A DNA stretch of 60,406 bases from an uncultured Selenomonadales bacterium (GTDB lineage: Bacteria; Bacillota; Negativicutes; Selenomonadales; Selenomonadaceae). A program made the position numbers and the translations under genes. How positions within the stretch are numbered: the first letter of the stretch is position 1; every line of letters starts with the position of its first letter. Location of the stretch: the NCBI GenBank assembly GCA_946407095.1, contig CAMJMR010000012.1, forward strand, positions 1 to 60,406, written 5' to 3'. Below, piece after piece: positions 50,417 through 57,998 of the stretch. The notes beneath the pieces were generated by a model that did no database searches, had not been told where the DNA came from, and was given only the letters and a program-made list of their open reading frames with translations.

Positions 50417-51595
50417 ATGCACAGCTTCGAATACTTTTGCCCGACGGAAATAATTTTCGGACAAGGCGCGGAGGACAAAGTCGCCGACAAAATTCGCAAG
50501 TACGGCGGCAAGCGCGTGATGATTCTTTACGGCGGCGGCAGTGCCCTCAAGAGCGGACTCGTTCCCAAAATCGAACGGCAGATTAAGGTGGGCGGCTTCG
50601 ACGGCTTGAAAATTTTGGGCGGCGTCAAACCGAATCCCCGCTTGAGTTTCGCGCGCCAAGCCGTTCGCAACGCCATTGACGCCAAAATCGATTTCGTGCT
50701 GGCAGTGGGCGGCGGCAGCGTTATCGACACCGCGAAGGCAGTAGCTCTCGGCGCAGCCAATCCCGAAGTCGACATCTGGGAACATTGGTCAAAGAAAATC
50801 ACGCTTGAAAAATCTTTGCCCGTTGGCGTCGTCTTGACGATTGCGGCGGCGGGCTCCGAAACTTCAGACTCAGCCGTCCTAACCAACGAAGACACCGGCA
50901 AAAAGGCAGGCGTCACGACTCCGCGCCCCGTTTTCGCGATTATGAATCCCGAATTGGCAATGACGGTGCCTCACTACCCGCTGATTTGCGGCATTGCCGA
51001 TATTTTAATGCACACGCTCGAACGCTACTTTACCCGCGTCGAAGGCAACGAATTCACCGATATGGTTGCCGAATCGCTGATTAGGAACGTTATGGCGCAG
51101 TCGAAGGCTATCCTCGCCAACCCGCAAGACTTGCACGCCATGAGCGAAATTATGTGGTGCGGCTCGGTATCGCACACGGGCTTTACGGGTCTTGGGCGCG
51201 AAAGGGATTTTTCCGCTCACAAACTCGGTCACGAACTAAGCGGGCGTTACGACGTGGCTCACGGCGCAAGTTTGACGACGGTCTGGGCATCATGGGCGCG
51301 CACGGTCTACACTGTCAAGCCTGAACGTTTCGCGCACTTCGCGGAGGAAATTTTCGGCATAAAGGACGGCTCGATTGACGAACGCGCCCGCGCAGGCATT
51401 GACGCCTTAGAAAATTATTTTCGCGAAATGAACTTGCCGACCAACTTCACGGAGCTGGGCATTGGCATTCAAAGCGACGACGAGCTGAAATTCTTGGCGG
51501 ACATGGTCACTTTCGGCGGCACGAAGAAAGTTGCGACCTTCCTGCCCATGGACAAGGACTTGGTCTTTAAAATTTTCAGCAAGGCGAATCATTGA
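50417..51595 (+). CDS. Iron-containing alcohol dehydrogenase (BDH/YqhD type)
   Basis: A 392-residue group III dehydrogenase. The start is ATG 50417, because GGAGG lies 8 bp upstream. The nucleotide-binding segment is ILYGGGSALKSGL plus AVGGGSVIDTAKAVALGA. The Fe/Zn ligands are visible in GIADILMHTLERYF and DFSAHKLGHELSGRYDVAHGASL. It resembles NADPH-dependent butanol/aldehyde dehydrogenases (BdhA, YqhD), which reduce aldehydes in fermentation or detoxification. It is followed after 18 bp by hypF with no evident functional link. Confidence 0.93.
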   Translation: MHSFEYFCPTEIIFGQGAEDKVADKIRKYGGKRVMILYGGGSALKSGLVPKIERQIKVGGFDGLKILGGVKPNPRLSFARQAVRNAIDAKIDFVLAVGGGSVIDTAKAVALGAANPEVDIWEHWSKKITLEKSLPVGVVLTIAAAGSETSDSAVLTNEDTGKKAGVTTPRPVFAIMNPELAMTVPHYPLICGIADILMHTLERYFTRVEGNEFTDMVAESLIRNVMAQSKAILANPQDLHAMSEIMWCGSVSHTGFTGLGRERDFSAHKLGHELSGRYDVAHGASLTTVWASWARTVYTVKPERFAHFAEEIFGIKDGSIDERARAGIDALENYFREMNLPTNFTELGIGIQSDDELKFLADMVTFGGTKKVATFLPMDKDLVFKIFSKANH

Positions 51596-51613
51596 AGGAA
51601 CTAGGAAAAAATT

Positions 51614-53848
51614 TTGTTAAACATTAAAGTTTTCGGGATAGTGCAAGGCGTCGGCTTTCGACCGTTTGTCAGTCGGACGGCCGCCGCCTTTAATATTTCG
51701 GGCAACGTTGCCAATCGCGGCTCTTACGTCGAAATTCACGCGCAAGGTACGAACGTCGACCTTGAAAAATTTTTGACGGCTCTGCAAGAAGACGCGCCGC
51801 CCCGTTCAGCGATTTTGAAAGTCGACGTGACCGAATTGCCCGACAGAAATTTCACGGGCTTTGAAATCGTCGAGAGCGTCCGCGAGGCGGGTGACATTTT
51901 CGTTTCGCCCGACATTGCCGTTTGCGACAAGTGCGCCGCCGAACTCTTCGACCCGAACGACCGCCGCTACCTGCACCCCTTCATAAACTGCACGGCTTGC
52001 GGTCCACGGCTTACGATTTTGAAGAACATGCCCTACGACCGCGAACGCACTTCGATGAGCGAATTCCCGATGTGTGACGCTTGCGCCGCCGAGTACTTCG
52101 ACCCGAACAGCCGCCGCTTCGACGCCCAGCCCATTTGCTGTAACGATTGCGGTTGCGAAGTCTATTTGCTTAACTCAAACCTGCGCGGGCACGACGCGAT
52201 TAAGCATGTGCGGAAAATTTTGGCGACGGGCGGTGTCGTGGCGATTAAGGGCATTGGCGGCTTCCACTTGGCTTGCGACGCCCGCAACTTCGACGCCGTC
52301 CAACGCCTCCGCGATTCAAAGACGCGTCCGACCAAACCCTTCGCCGTCATGTTCAGAGATGTTGCCGCCGTTGAGCGCGTTTGCCGCTTGACCGCCACGC
52401 AGATGAAAATCTTCGACAGCCCGCAAAAACCTATCGTTTTGCTAGGGACTGGGGACGAGGGACTAGGGACTAGGTTGGCGGCTAATGTTGCGCCCGGCAT
52501 GAACAAAATCGGCGCAATGTTGCCCTACACGCCGCTGCACCTGCTGATATTCGATTTTCCCGACGAGTTGGGAAGTTTTCCCGACGCACTGGTTATGACG
52601 AGCGGCAACCCGTCAGGCGTGCCGATAACGATTGACGACGACGACGCGTTGAAAAATTTCGGCTTCTGCGACGCGATATTGAGTCACGACAGGAAAATCC
52701 TCCTGCGCGCCGACGATTCGGTTATGGATTTTATCGGCGACCGCCCGTCAATGATTCGACGTTCGCGCGGCTACGCTCCGCTGCCCGTTTTCTATGACGG
52801 CGCAAAAACGTCCGTGCTTGCTCTCGGCGGCGAACTCAAGAACACTTTTTGCCTCGCGAAGAACAATTTGCTTTACGCCTCGCCCTATATCGGCGACGTC
52901 AGCGATTTGCGCACCGTCGAAGTCTTGAAGGCGTCGATTAATCGGATGCGCGACCTGCTTGAAATTTCGCCCGAAGTCGTTGCTTGCGACCTTCACCCGC
53001 GCTATCAGACGAGTGCCCTTGCCGCGCAGCTTGCCGACGATTTGGACGTGCCGCTTGTCAAAGTTCAGCACCATTACGCGCACGTCTTGAGTTGCTTGGC
53101 GGAAAATAATCATCACGGCGAAGTGATTGGCGTGGCGTTCGACGGGACGGGCTACGGGCTTGACGGTACGATTTGGGGCGGAGAATTTTTTATTTGCGAC
53201 GAAAAACATTTCGAGCGGGCGGCGTCGATTAGCGCGTTCAAGCAGGCGGGCGGCGATAAAGCTGCGCGGGAGGGTTGGCGAATCGCGTTGGCTCTGATTG
53301 GTGACGTTGCGCTTGCCCGCGAGCTGAACTTGGCAAGTGACGCCGAACTGCGCGGACAGAAATTTTTGCTTGACAACGACTTGAACTGTGTGACGTCGAC
53401 GAGTGCGGGCAGATTGTTCGACGCGATTGCCGCCGTGTTGGGCGTCTGCAAGGTTTCGACTTACGAGGGCGAGGCCGCCATGAAGTTGCAAGCTACCGCT
53501 GAAAAATTTAGTCCCAAGTCCCAAGTCCCTAGTCCCTGCCTTTCGACCGACGAAATTTTTGCTGAAGTATTGACGCGCCGCCTCAACGGGGAGGATGTTT
53601 GCGAGCTTGCGCTGTTGTTCCACGAACGGCTTGCCGAGATGACCGCGCAGATTTGCGAAGACTTGAGCCTTGAGACAAAAATAAAAACCGTCGCATTGAG
53701 CGGCGGCGTATTCCAAAATTCGTTGCTTAGCGCGTTGACGACCGACAAACTTCAGCGGCGCGGCTTGAAAGTTTTGCGTAACGAGCTGATACCTCCGAAC
53801 GACGGGGGCATTTGCATAGGGCAAGCAGTTCACGCGCTTAATCGGTAA
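51614..53848 (+). CDS. hypF: [NiFe]-hydrogenase maturation carbamoyltransferase HypF
   Basis: A 744-residue HypF that makes the CN ligands' carbamoyl precursor for [NiFe] hydrogenases. Domains: acylphosphatase (1-90, GIVQGVGFRPFV), two zinc fingers (CDKCAAELF...CTACG and CDACAAEYF...CCNDCG), YrdC-like (about 190-370) and Kae1-like (about 385-740, with HHYAHVLSCLAEN and VAFDGTGYGLDG). TTG start. No hypABCDE or hydrogenase genes are nearby. Two heptamer tracts (52443-52474, 53509-53537) encode local insertions GTGDEGLGTR and SPKSQVPSP in otherwise conserved regions. Confidence 0.94.
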   Translation: MLNIKVFGIVQGVGFRPFVSRTAAAFNISGNVANRGSYVEIHAQGTNVDLEKFLTALQEDAPPRSAILKVDVTELPDRNFTGFEIVESVREAGDIFVSPDIAVCDKCAAELFDPNDRRYLHPFINCTACGPRLTILKNMPYDRERTSMSEFPMCDACAAEYFDPNSRRFDAQPICCNDCGCEVYLLNSNLRGHDAIKHVRKILATGGVVAIKGIGGFHLACDARNFDAVQRLRDSKTRPTKPFAVMFRDVAAVERVCRLTATQMKIFDSPQKPIVLLGTGDEGLGTRLAANVAPGMNKIGAMLPYTPLHLLIFDFPDELGSFPDALVMTSGNPSGVPITIDDDDALKNFGFCDAILSHDRKILLRADDSVMDFIGDRPSMIRRSRGYAPLPVFYDGAKTSVLALGGELKNTFCLAKNNLLYASPYIGDVSDLRTVEVLKASINRMRDLLEISPEVVACDLHPRYQTSALAAQLADDLDVPLVKVQHHYAHVLSCLAENNHHGEVIGVAFDGTGYGLDGTIWGGEFFICDEKHFERAASISAFKQAGGDKAAREGWRIALALIGDVALARELNLASDAELRGQKFLLDNDLNCVTSTSAGRLFDAIAAVLGVCKVSTYEGEAAMKLQATAEKFSPKSQVPSPCLSTDEIFAEVLTRRLNGEDVCELALLFHERLAEMTAQICEDLSLETKIKTVALSGGVFQNSLLSALTTDKLQRRGLKVLRNELIPPNDGGICIGQAVHALNR
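52443..52474 (+). repeat. Heptamer tract inside hypF (1)
   Basis: TAGGGACTGGGGACGAGGGA, then CTAGGGACTAGG: in-frame degenerate heptamers at the YrdC-domain position between PIVLL and NVAPGMN. Confidence 0.8.
53509..53537 (+). repeat. Heptamer tract inside hypF (2)
   Basis: AGTCCCA, AGTCCCA, AGTCCCT, AGTCCCT in tandem, opposite orientation to the first tract, encoding SPKSQVPSP in the Kae1-like domain. Confidence 0.8.
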
Positions 53849-55406
53849 AATCGATGCGGCATTCAAACATGCGGTGCCACGGATTCGACACGACGAAATC
53901 TTTCCGATACGACAGATATTTTTTCGCGAAGGCGTGCATAAGTTCATTTTCGCGCTCGACAATCGCCGCCTCGTTGTCGCCGAAGTTCAAGTAAATCTGC
54001 AAGCCGTCAGGGCGTTTGGAAAGTTCCTCGGCAATCATGGAGCGGACGTTCGCTTGATACGCCCAATCGTCAAGGTAGCGGCGCAGGAGAAGCTTGTCAA
54101 TCGATTTGCGGCTCATTTTCTTCGCCAAAATGCCCGTGCCCAACGCAAAGCCGCTCGTATTGGTCGCGGTGTTCCAGCCGCCGTAAGCCTGCAACTTGAA
54201 CAGCAAATTTTTCTTGCGGAGCTGTTCCATCAAAAAATTGTCGGAGCCGTTCGCGCTAATGACATCGGCAACGCCCACGGGCAATTTCTTTTTGACGGCG
54301 ACGTTAACCTGCGCGGCGAAGTTTTTGGCATTGCGCTTGAAATATTTCTGTTCGCGTTCGGTCAAGACGTTGGGCGGAAAGGCATTGTGCAACTCGTAAG
54401 TCTTGCCGTCGGGGTCGGTGTTGACCATAAGGACAAAGTCGGCGCGTTCGGGCTTGGGAACGAACAGCCCGCCCGCTATGATAATCTCGTCGCGAATCGA
54501 ATCGCCCAGTCGTTCGTCGGAATAGTGCGGAATGGTCTTTGCGCCCTTGCCGCGATTGAATTGAACATTGACAAAGGGAATGGTGCCGCTCAAATCGTTG
54601 ACGGCGCGAGTCAGCAAAAGCATGGCGTATTCGTCGATGCCCGCGTGAGACTGCGCCTTAGTCTTCGGGACGTTCAAATCTTTCAAGTAGGCAAGCAGTC
54701 GGCGATTTTCGCGGTGAGTTTGACTCAACGGGGCATTGTCGTCGCGCCCGATTATGAAGTAGTCGATAATCCCTTCGGCGGTGAGGTCGACGAGTTTCAA
54801 GGTCGCGTTGAAATTTTTTTCGCGGCGGTCGAAGTAGTCGCGCAGAATGTCGGCGGGAATGTTTTCGGCGGCGGTTTCAAGGTAGGCTTGTTCCTTGCTG
54901 TTCAAGCGCGAGACTTCCCGCTTGTCGAGGAGCCTGGTGTATTGAAAAATCTGCGCGCCGTATTCGCCGTAGTAAGCGGGCTCTTCGCGGTCGCCGGGCG
55001 TGCCGAAACTTGGCGTCCTCATCAGCGAGCCGAAGACGTAAAGCCTGAGGTTGGGATTGTCTTGGCGCAAGGCTCTGAACTTTTCGACGCGGGCATTCAA
55101 TACGTCGGCGGGAATTTCGTGCGAGCGCGAGGGAATCAAGCCGCTGTAAAGCAGGGCGTCGGAGGCAACAACGGCGGCGTCGGCGGAGGAGGCATTTTCC
55201 TTTAGCCAAAGCCATAAGTCGTCGGGTTGAGTCAAAAGTTCGGTCGGCGGCATTAAAACTTCGTAGCCGAGCTGTGAGACGACTTCGGCGGGTTGTTGGC
55301 AAGAAACGGGTCGGTCGTCGTGCGGAACAAACAAAATCGTTTCGGCCGACGCTTGCGCCGAACACGCCGCGATAATTATCAAAGCCATTAAAAATTTTTT
55401 CAGCAT
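53838..55406 (-). CDS. DUF4127 family exported protein
   Basis: A 522-residue exported protein with a signal peptide (FLMALIIIAACSAQASA). DUF4127 marks include ILFVPHDDRPVSCQQPAEV at the mature N-terminus, DALLYSGLIPSRSHE, FIIGRDDNAPLSQTHREN, GIDEYAMLLLTRAV and AYGGWNTATNTSGFALGTG. The function is unknown; the His/Asp-rich motifs suggest a metal-dependent envelope hydrolase. It is convergent with hypF (11-bp overlap). GGAGGG precedes the ATG. Confidence 0.9.
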   Translation of the reverse strand: MLKKFLMALIIIAACSAQASAETILFVPHDDRPVSCQQPAEVVSQLGYEVLMPPTELLTQPDDLWLWLKENASSADAAVVASDALLYSGLIPSRSHEIPADVLNARVEKFRALRQDNPNLRLYVFGSLMRTPSFGTPGDREEPAYYGEYGAQIFQYTRLLDKREVSRLNSKEQAYLETAAENIPADILRDYFDRREKNFNATLKLVDLTAEGIIDYFIIGRDDNAPLSQTHRENRRLLAYLKDLNVPKTKAQSHAGIDEYAMLLLTRAVNDLSGTIPFVNVQFNRGKGAKTIPHYSDERLGDSIRDEIIIAGGLFVPKPERADFVLMVNTDPDGKTYELHNAFPPNVLTEREQKYFKRNAKNFAAQVNVAVKKKLPVGVADVISANGSDNFLMEQLRKKNLLFKLQAYGGWNTATNTSGFALGTGILAKKMSRKSIDKLLLRRYLDDWAYQANVRSMIAEELSKRPDGLQIYLNFGDNEAAIVERENELMHAFAKKYLSYRKDFVVSNPWHRMFECRIDFTD

Positions 55407-55485
55407 TAAACTTTCCCTCCAGAAGCTGTTGGTAAACTCAAAAGCGGGATGTGACGAAGAATTTTTTCGCCTTTACATTGCTTAA

Positions 55486-55605
55486 GTTGCGAGGCGGAAA
55501 TGCGCAGGCATTTCGTATCGGCGCGGCGATAACGTTTGAATCACGGACGGCACGGCGCGCTAACAGGATGCAACGTCACGTTGCTTCCGCCGCTTTTAAA
55601 GCGGG
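55486..55605 (-). repeat. A-type element A6 with inserted palindrome (minus strand)
   Basis: Minus strand: CCCGCTTTAAAAGCGGCGGA head, then a palindrome GCAACGTGACGTTGC in place of the CAG box, TTAGCGCGCCGTGCCGTCCG, GTTATCGCCGCGCCGATACG and the GAAATGC-CTGC-GCATTTC hairpin. No flanking duplication was found. It occupies the middle of the 332-bp gap 55407-55738; the rest shows only a -10 element and the cheX leader. Confidence 0.75.
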
Positions 55606-55687
55606 TTTCGGCAAGCATAGCACGCAAAAATAATTTTGACAACGCGGCAGGTAAAACTTGCAGGTGCATAGAAATTTAACGGGACTT

Positions 55688-55693
55688 TATAAT
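55688..55693 (+). promoter_or_regulatory. -10 element of cheX
   Basis: TATAAT 45 bp before the start; the best -35 at 17 bp (TGCATA) is weak. Confidence 0.4.
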
Positions 55694-55738
55694 CAACGAA
55701 CGGATTCATAAAAATTTTCGCGGAAGGGGATAGATACA

Positions 55739-56206
55739 TTGGATGCAAAACTCGTCAACCCGATAATCGATGCATTCATGGAAGTGATGCCGCAAATGGG
55801 TTTCCCTATGCCTAAGCGGCTGAGAGTCTACTTGCAGGACAGGAACCTCATAAGCAACGGGGTAATCTTGACGGTCGGTTTCACGCAAGGCATGAACGGC
55901 AAGGTTATTTACAACATGACAGCGGATTCGGCGCGCTATTTCGCCTCGACGATGATGTTGGGCGTGCCCGTCAGCAAATTCGGCGATTTGGCTCAAAGTG
56001 CTCTGCGCGAAATGTCAAACGTGTTGACTGCCCGCGCTGCCACGCATTTTGCCGACTTGGGCGTCGAAGTCGACATAACCACGCCCGAATTGACAATCAG
56101 CGAAGACAATGCGATTAAAATCAGCGACTCGAAATTTTTAATGGTCGAAATGGACGTGGGCGGCTACAGAATTGACATTGCCCTTGCCGTCGACCGCGAC
56201 GTTTAA
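55739..56206 (+). CDS. cheX: CheX-type chemotaxis phosphatase
   Basis: A 155-residue CheX/CheC-family protein, which removes phosphate from CheY-P. The catalytic E-x-x-N motif is ALREMSNVLTARAA, and the N-terminus (LVNPIIDAFMEVMPQMG) and the beta-rich dimer region suit CheX. The start is TTG 55739 with AGGGGA upstream. No flagellar or che genes are nearby; the REC-REC-GGDEF protein at 57999 is the only receiver-domain neighbour and might be its substrate (speculative). Confidence 0.87.
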   Translation: MDAKLVNPIIDAFMEVMPQMGFPMPKRLRVYLQDRNLISNGVILTVGFTQGMNGKVIYNMTADSARYFASTMMLGVPVSKFGDLAQSALREMSNVLTARAATHFADLGVEVDITTPELTISEDNAIKISDSKFLMVEMDVGGYRIDIALAVDRDV

Positions 56207-56226
56207 AATCATCTTCAGCCAAAAAA

Positions 56227-56256
56227 GCTCCCGCACTGTCGGGAGCAATTTTTTTT
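56227..56256 (+). terminator. Terminator after cheX
   Basis: GCTCCCG / CGGGAGC stem (56227-56233, 56240-56246), loop CACTGT, then T8. Confidence 0.9.
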
Positions 56257-56261
56257 GCCGC

Positions 56262-56440
56262 GCGATTTGGCTTTTCAATGACTTTTGCATTTTTAAATCT
56301 ACTTTTTCTTTGTTCGCCCAAAGACCAGCTTTAAAAGCGGGGGAACAGTGTGGAAACTGTTCAACCCCTTAAGCCGTCGACGAGTTTCAGCGCGCCATCT
56401 GGGTCAAGCTTCAAGCTTGCGCCCGTCCATGGGCGGCCTT
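56262..56440 (+). repeat. Mosaic repeat C4
   Basis: GCGATTTGGCTTTTCAATGAC leads into CTACTTTTTCTTTGTTCGCC, an A-type AGCTTTAAAAGCGGGGGAACAG hairpin-box, CTTAAGCCGTCGACGAGTTTC, CGCGCCATCTGGGT, the palindrome CAAGCTTCAAGCTTG and the tail GCCC-GTCCAT-GGGC. In the middle it aligns with C2 read on the minus strand. Confidence 0.7.
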
Positions 56441-56462
56441 CAATTGCGTATCGTTAGCGTGT

Positions 56463-57860
56463 TCAAACGCTAAGAGATTCGACGATTCGGCGGAGCGTGT
56501 CGACGTTGCCGACGTTGCCGGGAAAAATTATATAGCTCATGCCGGGGAATTTGCTTTCCGAGCCGATTCGCCAAACGGGAACGCCCGCCGCCACTTGCCC
56601 CAAAACCAACGCCTTTTTGACGCCGAGCCCCTTCGTGCCCACATCAGCCGAGGTTATGCCGCCCTTCGCGATTAAAAATTTCGGGCGCACGTTCAGCCGA
56701 TTGACGATGCTTGTCAAGGCGTCCGAAATGTTCACCGACGCCGCAAGATTCTTTTCCGCCGAGCCCAAGTCCAAAACGTTGCGGCTGGTGAAAATCGCCG
56801 TCGTCTGCCCGCGCGAAATGTTTTCCTCCGCACGCCGAACAATTTCGTCGACCGAGCCGAGCTTTGTAACGTCAAACTCAATGAACGCGACTGCCGAAAG
56901 TTTTTTGAGTTCGTCGAGCTGTGCGGTCGTCTTTTTGACGTGAGAGCCGACGATTATCAAGCCGCCGTTGCCGTTCGTTTCGTCGACGAGTTCGGCGCGG
57001 CTCAAAAGCTTTTTGTCTTCGATGCCGCCGATAACCTTGGTGAACGCCGCCGCCGTCCTGAACAAGAAATTTTTCCCGCGAGCCAACGCCTTCAGCAGAG
57101 CCGACGCGAAAATTTCAACGTCGACGTAATCAATCGCGTTGACGATAACTTTGTTGAAGCTGTTGACACTTTCCAGCCGAGTTGCAATTTTATCGACGTT
57201 GCCGCCGCGCAGGTCGTCGAGACTGATGCAAGTGACGCTGTCCCGCTTGAACGCGCCGCCCGTTTTCTCTTCGACGTAGGCCGCAAGATTCGAGGCGCGG
57301 TAGCCGAAAGTTTTGTCCTTGGCGAATTCGGTTTCGCCCGCCGGCACGAGCCAATCGCCCTCCTGCACGTAGTGGACGTCGCTGATTGTGAAACGCCCGC
57401 CCTCCTTGAAGAACGGCATTAAAATTTCTCCGTCGACACGCCGCCCGCAAGCCTCCAAAGTTTCGCGCAACGTTTGAGTCTCAAGCGGGTAGTGGCCGCG
57501 CAAAGTCGAATCGCAACGACTGACAATCACGAAGTCCTTGCCGCATTCGTCCGACGCCGCGCAGATTCGTCCGGCGATTTTTTTATGTTCGGCGCGAGTC
57601 TTGGCCTCCGAAAAGGCGCGCGAGTTCGTGAGGATAAAGAACATCGACTTTTCCTCCGCGAAGCCCGCCGCGATACTTTCAGCCGTCCAATCGGTGTAAA
57701 CGGAAATGCCGTTGACGGTCTGCACGCCCGTCGGGTCGTCGTCGAGCACGACGATTTTCCGCGAAAAATTTTTCAACGCCGCCTGAAGCTCCGCGCGATA
57801 AAAATTTTCGTCGACGAGCGGAATTTCGGCGAACGCCGCGCTTTTCAAAACCTTAGCCAT
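56463..57860 (-). CDS. Four-carbon acid sugar kinase family protein
   Basis: A 465-residue kinase of the DUF1537/OtnK-DtnK family, which phosphorylates four-carbon sugar acids such as erythronate or threonate at C4. The N-terminal substrate domain has VLDDDPTGVQTVNGISVYTDW and SRCDSTLRGHYPLE; the C-terminal ATP domain has IAKGGITSADVGTKGLGVKKA and GNVGNVDTLRR. The start ATG 57860 follows GGAGGAGG. The usual partners (dehydrogenase, class II aldolase, isomerase) are not in the window, so the exact substrate is open. Confidence 0.9.
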   Translation of the reverse strand: MAKVLKSAAFAEIPLVDENFYRAELQAALKNFSRKIVVLDDDPTGVQTVNGISVYTDWTAESIAAGFAEEKSMFFILTNSRAFSEAKTRAEHKKIAGRICAASDECGKDFVIVSRCDSTLRGHYPLETQTLRETLEACGRRVDGEILMPFFKEGGRFTISDVHYVQEGDWLVPAGETEFAKDKTFGYRASNLAAYVEEKTGGAFKRDSVTCISLDDLRGGNVDKIATRLESVNSFNKVIVNAIDYVDVEIFASALLKALARGKNFLFRTAAAFTKVIGGIEDKKLLSRAELVDETNGNGGLIIVGSHVKKTTAQLDELKKLSAVAFIEFDVTKLGSVDEIVRRAEENISRGQTTAIFTSRNVLDLGSAEKNLAASVNISDALTSIVNRLNVRPKFLIAKGGITSADVGTKGLGVKKALVLGQVAAGVPVWRIGSESKFPGMSYIIFPGNVGNVDTLRRIVESLSV

Positions 57861-57950
57861 AAAATCAAGCCTCCTCCGTTGCGAACAGTATAGCACCTTC
57901 GCCGCGCCGAATCACAAAAAATTTTCCTTCCCTTCAACGCCGTAAGCTGA

Positions 57951-57956
57951 TATAAT
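57951..57956 (+). promoter_or_regulatory. -10 element of the GGDEF gene
   Basis: TATAAT 42 bp before the GTG start at 57999; no clear -35. Confidence 0.4.
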
Positions 57957-57998
57957 GCGTCAAAAACCTATGCATTTCTCGATGAGGAGGTTCTTTCG

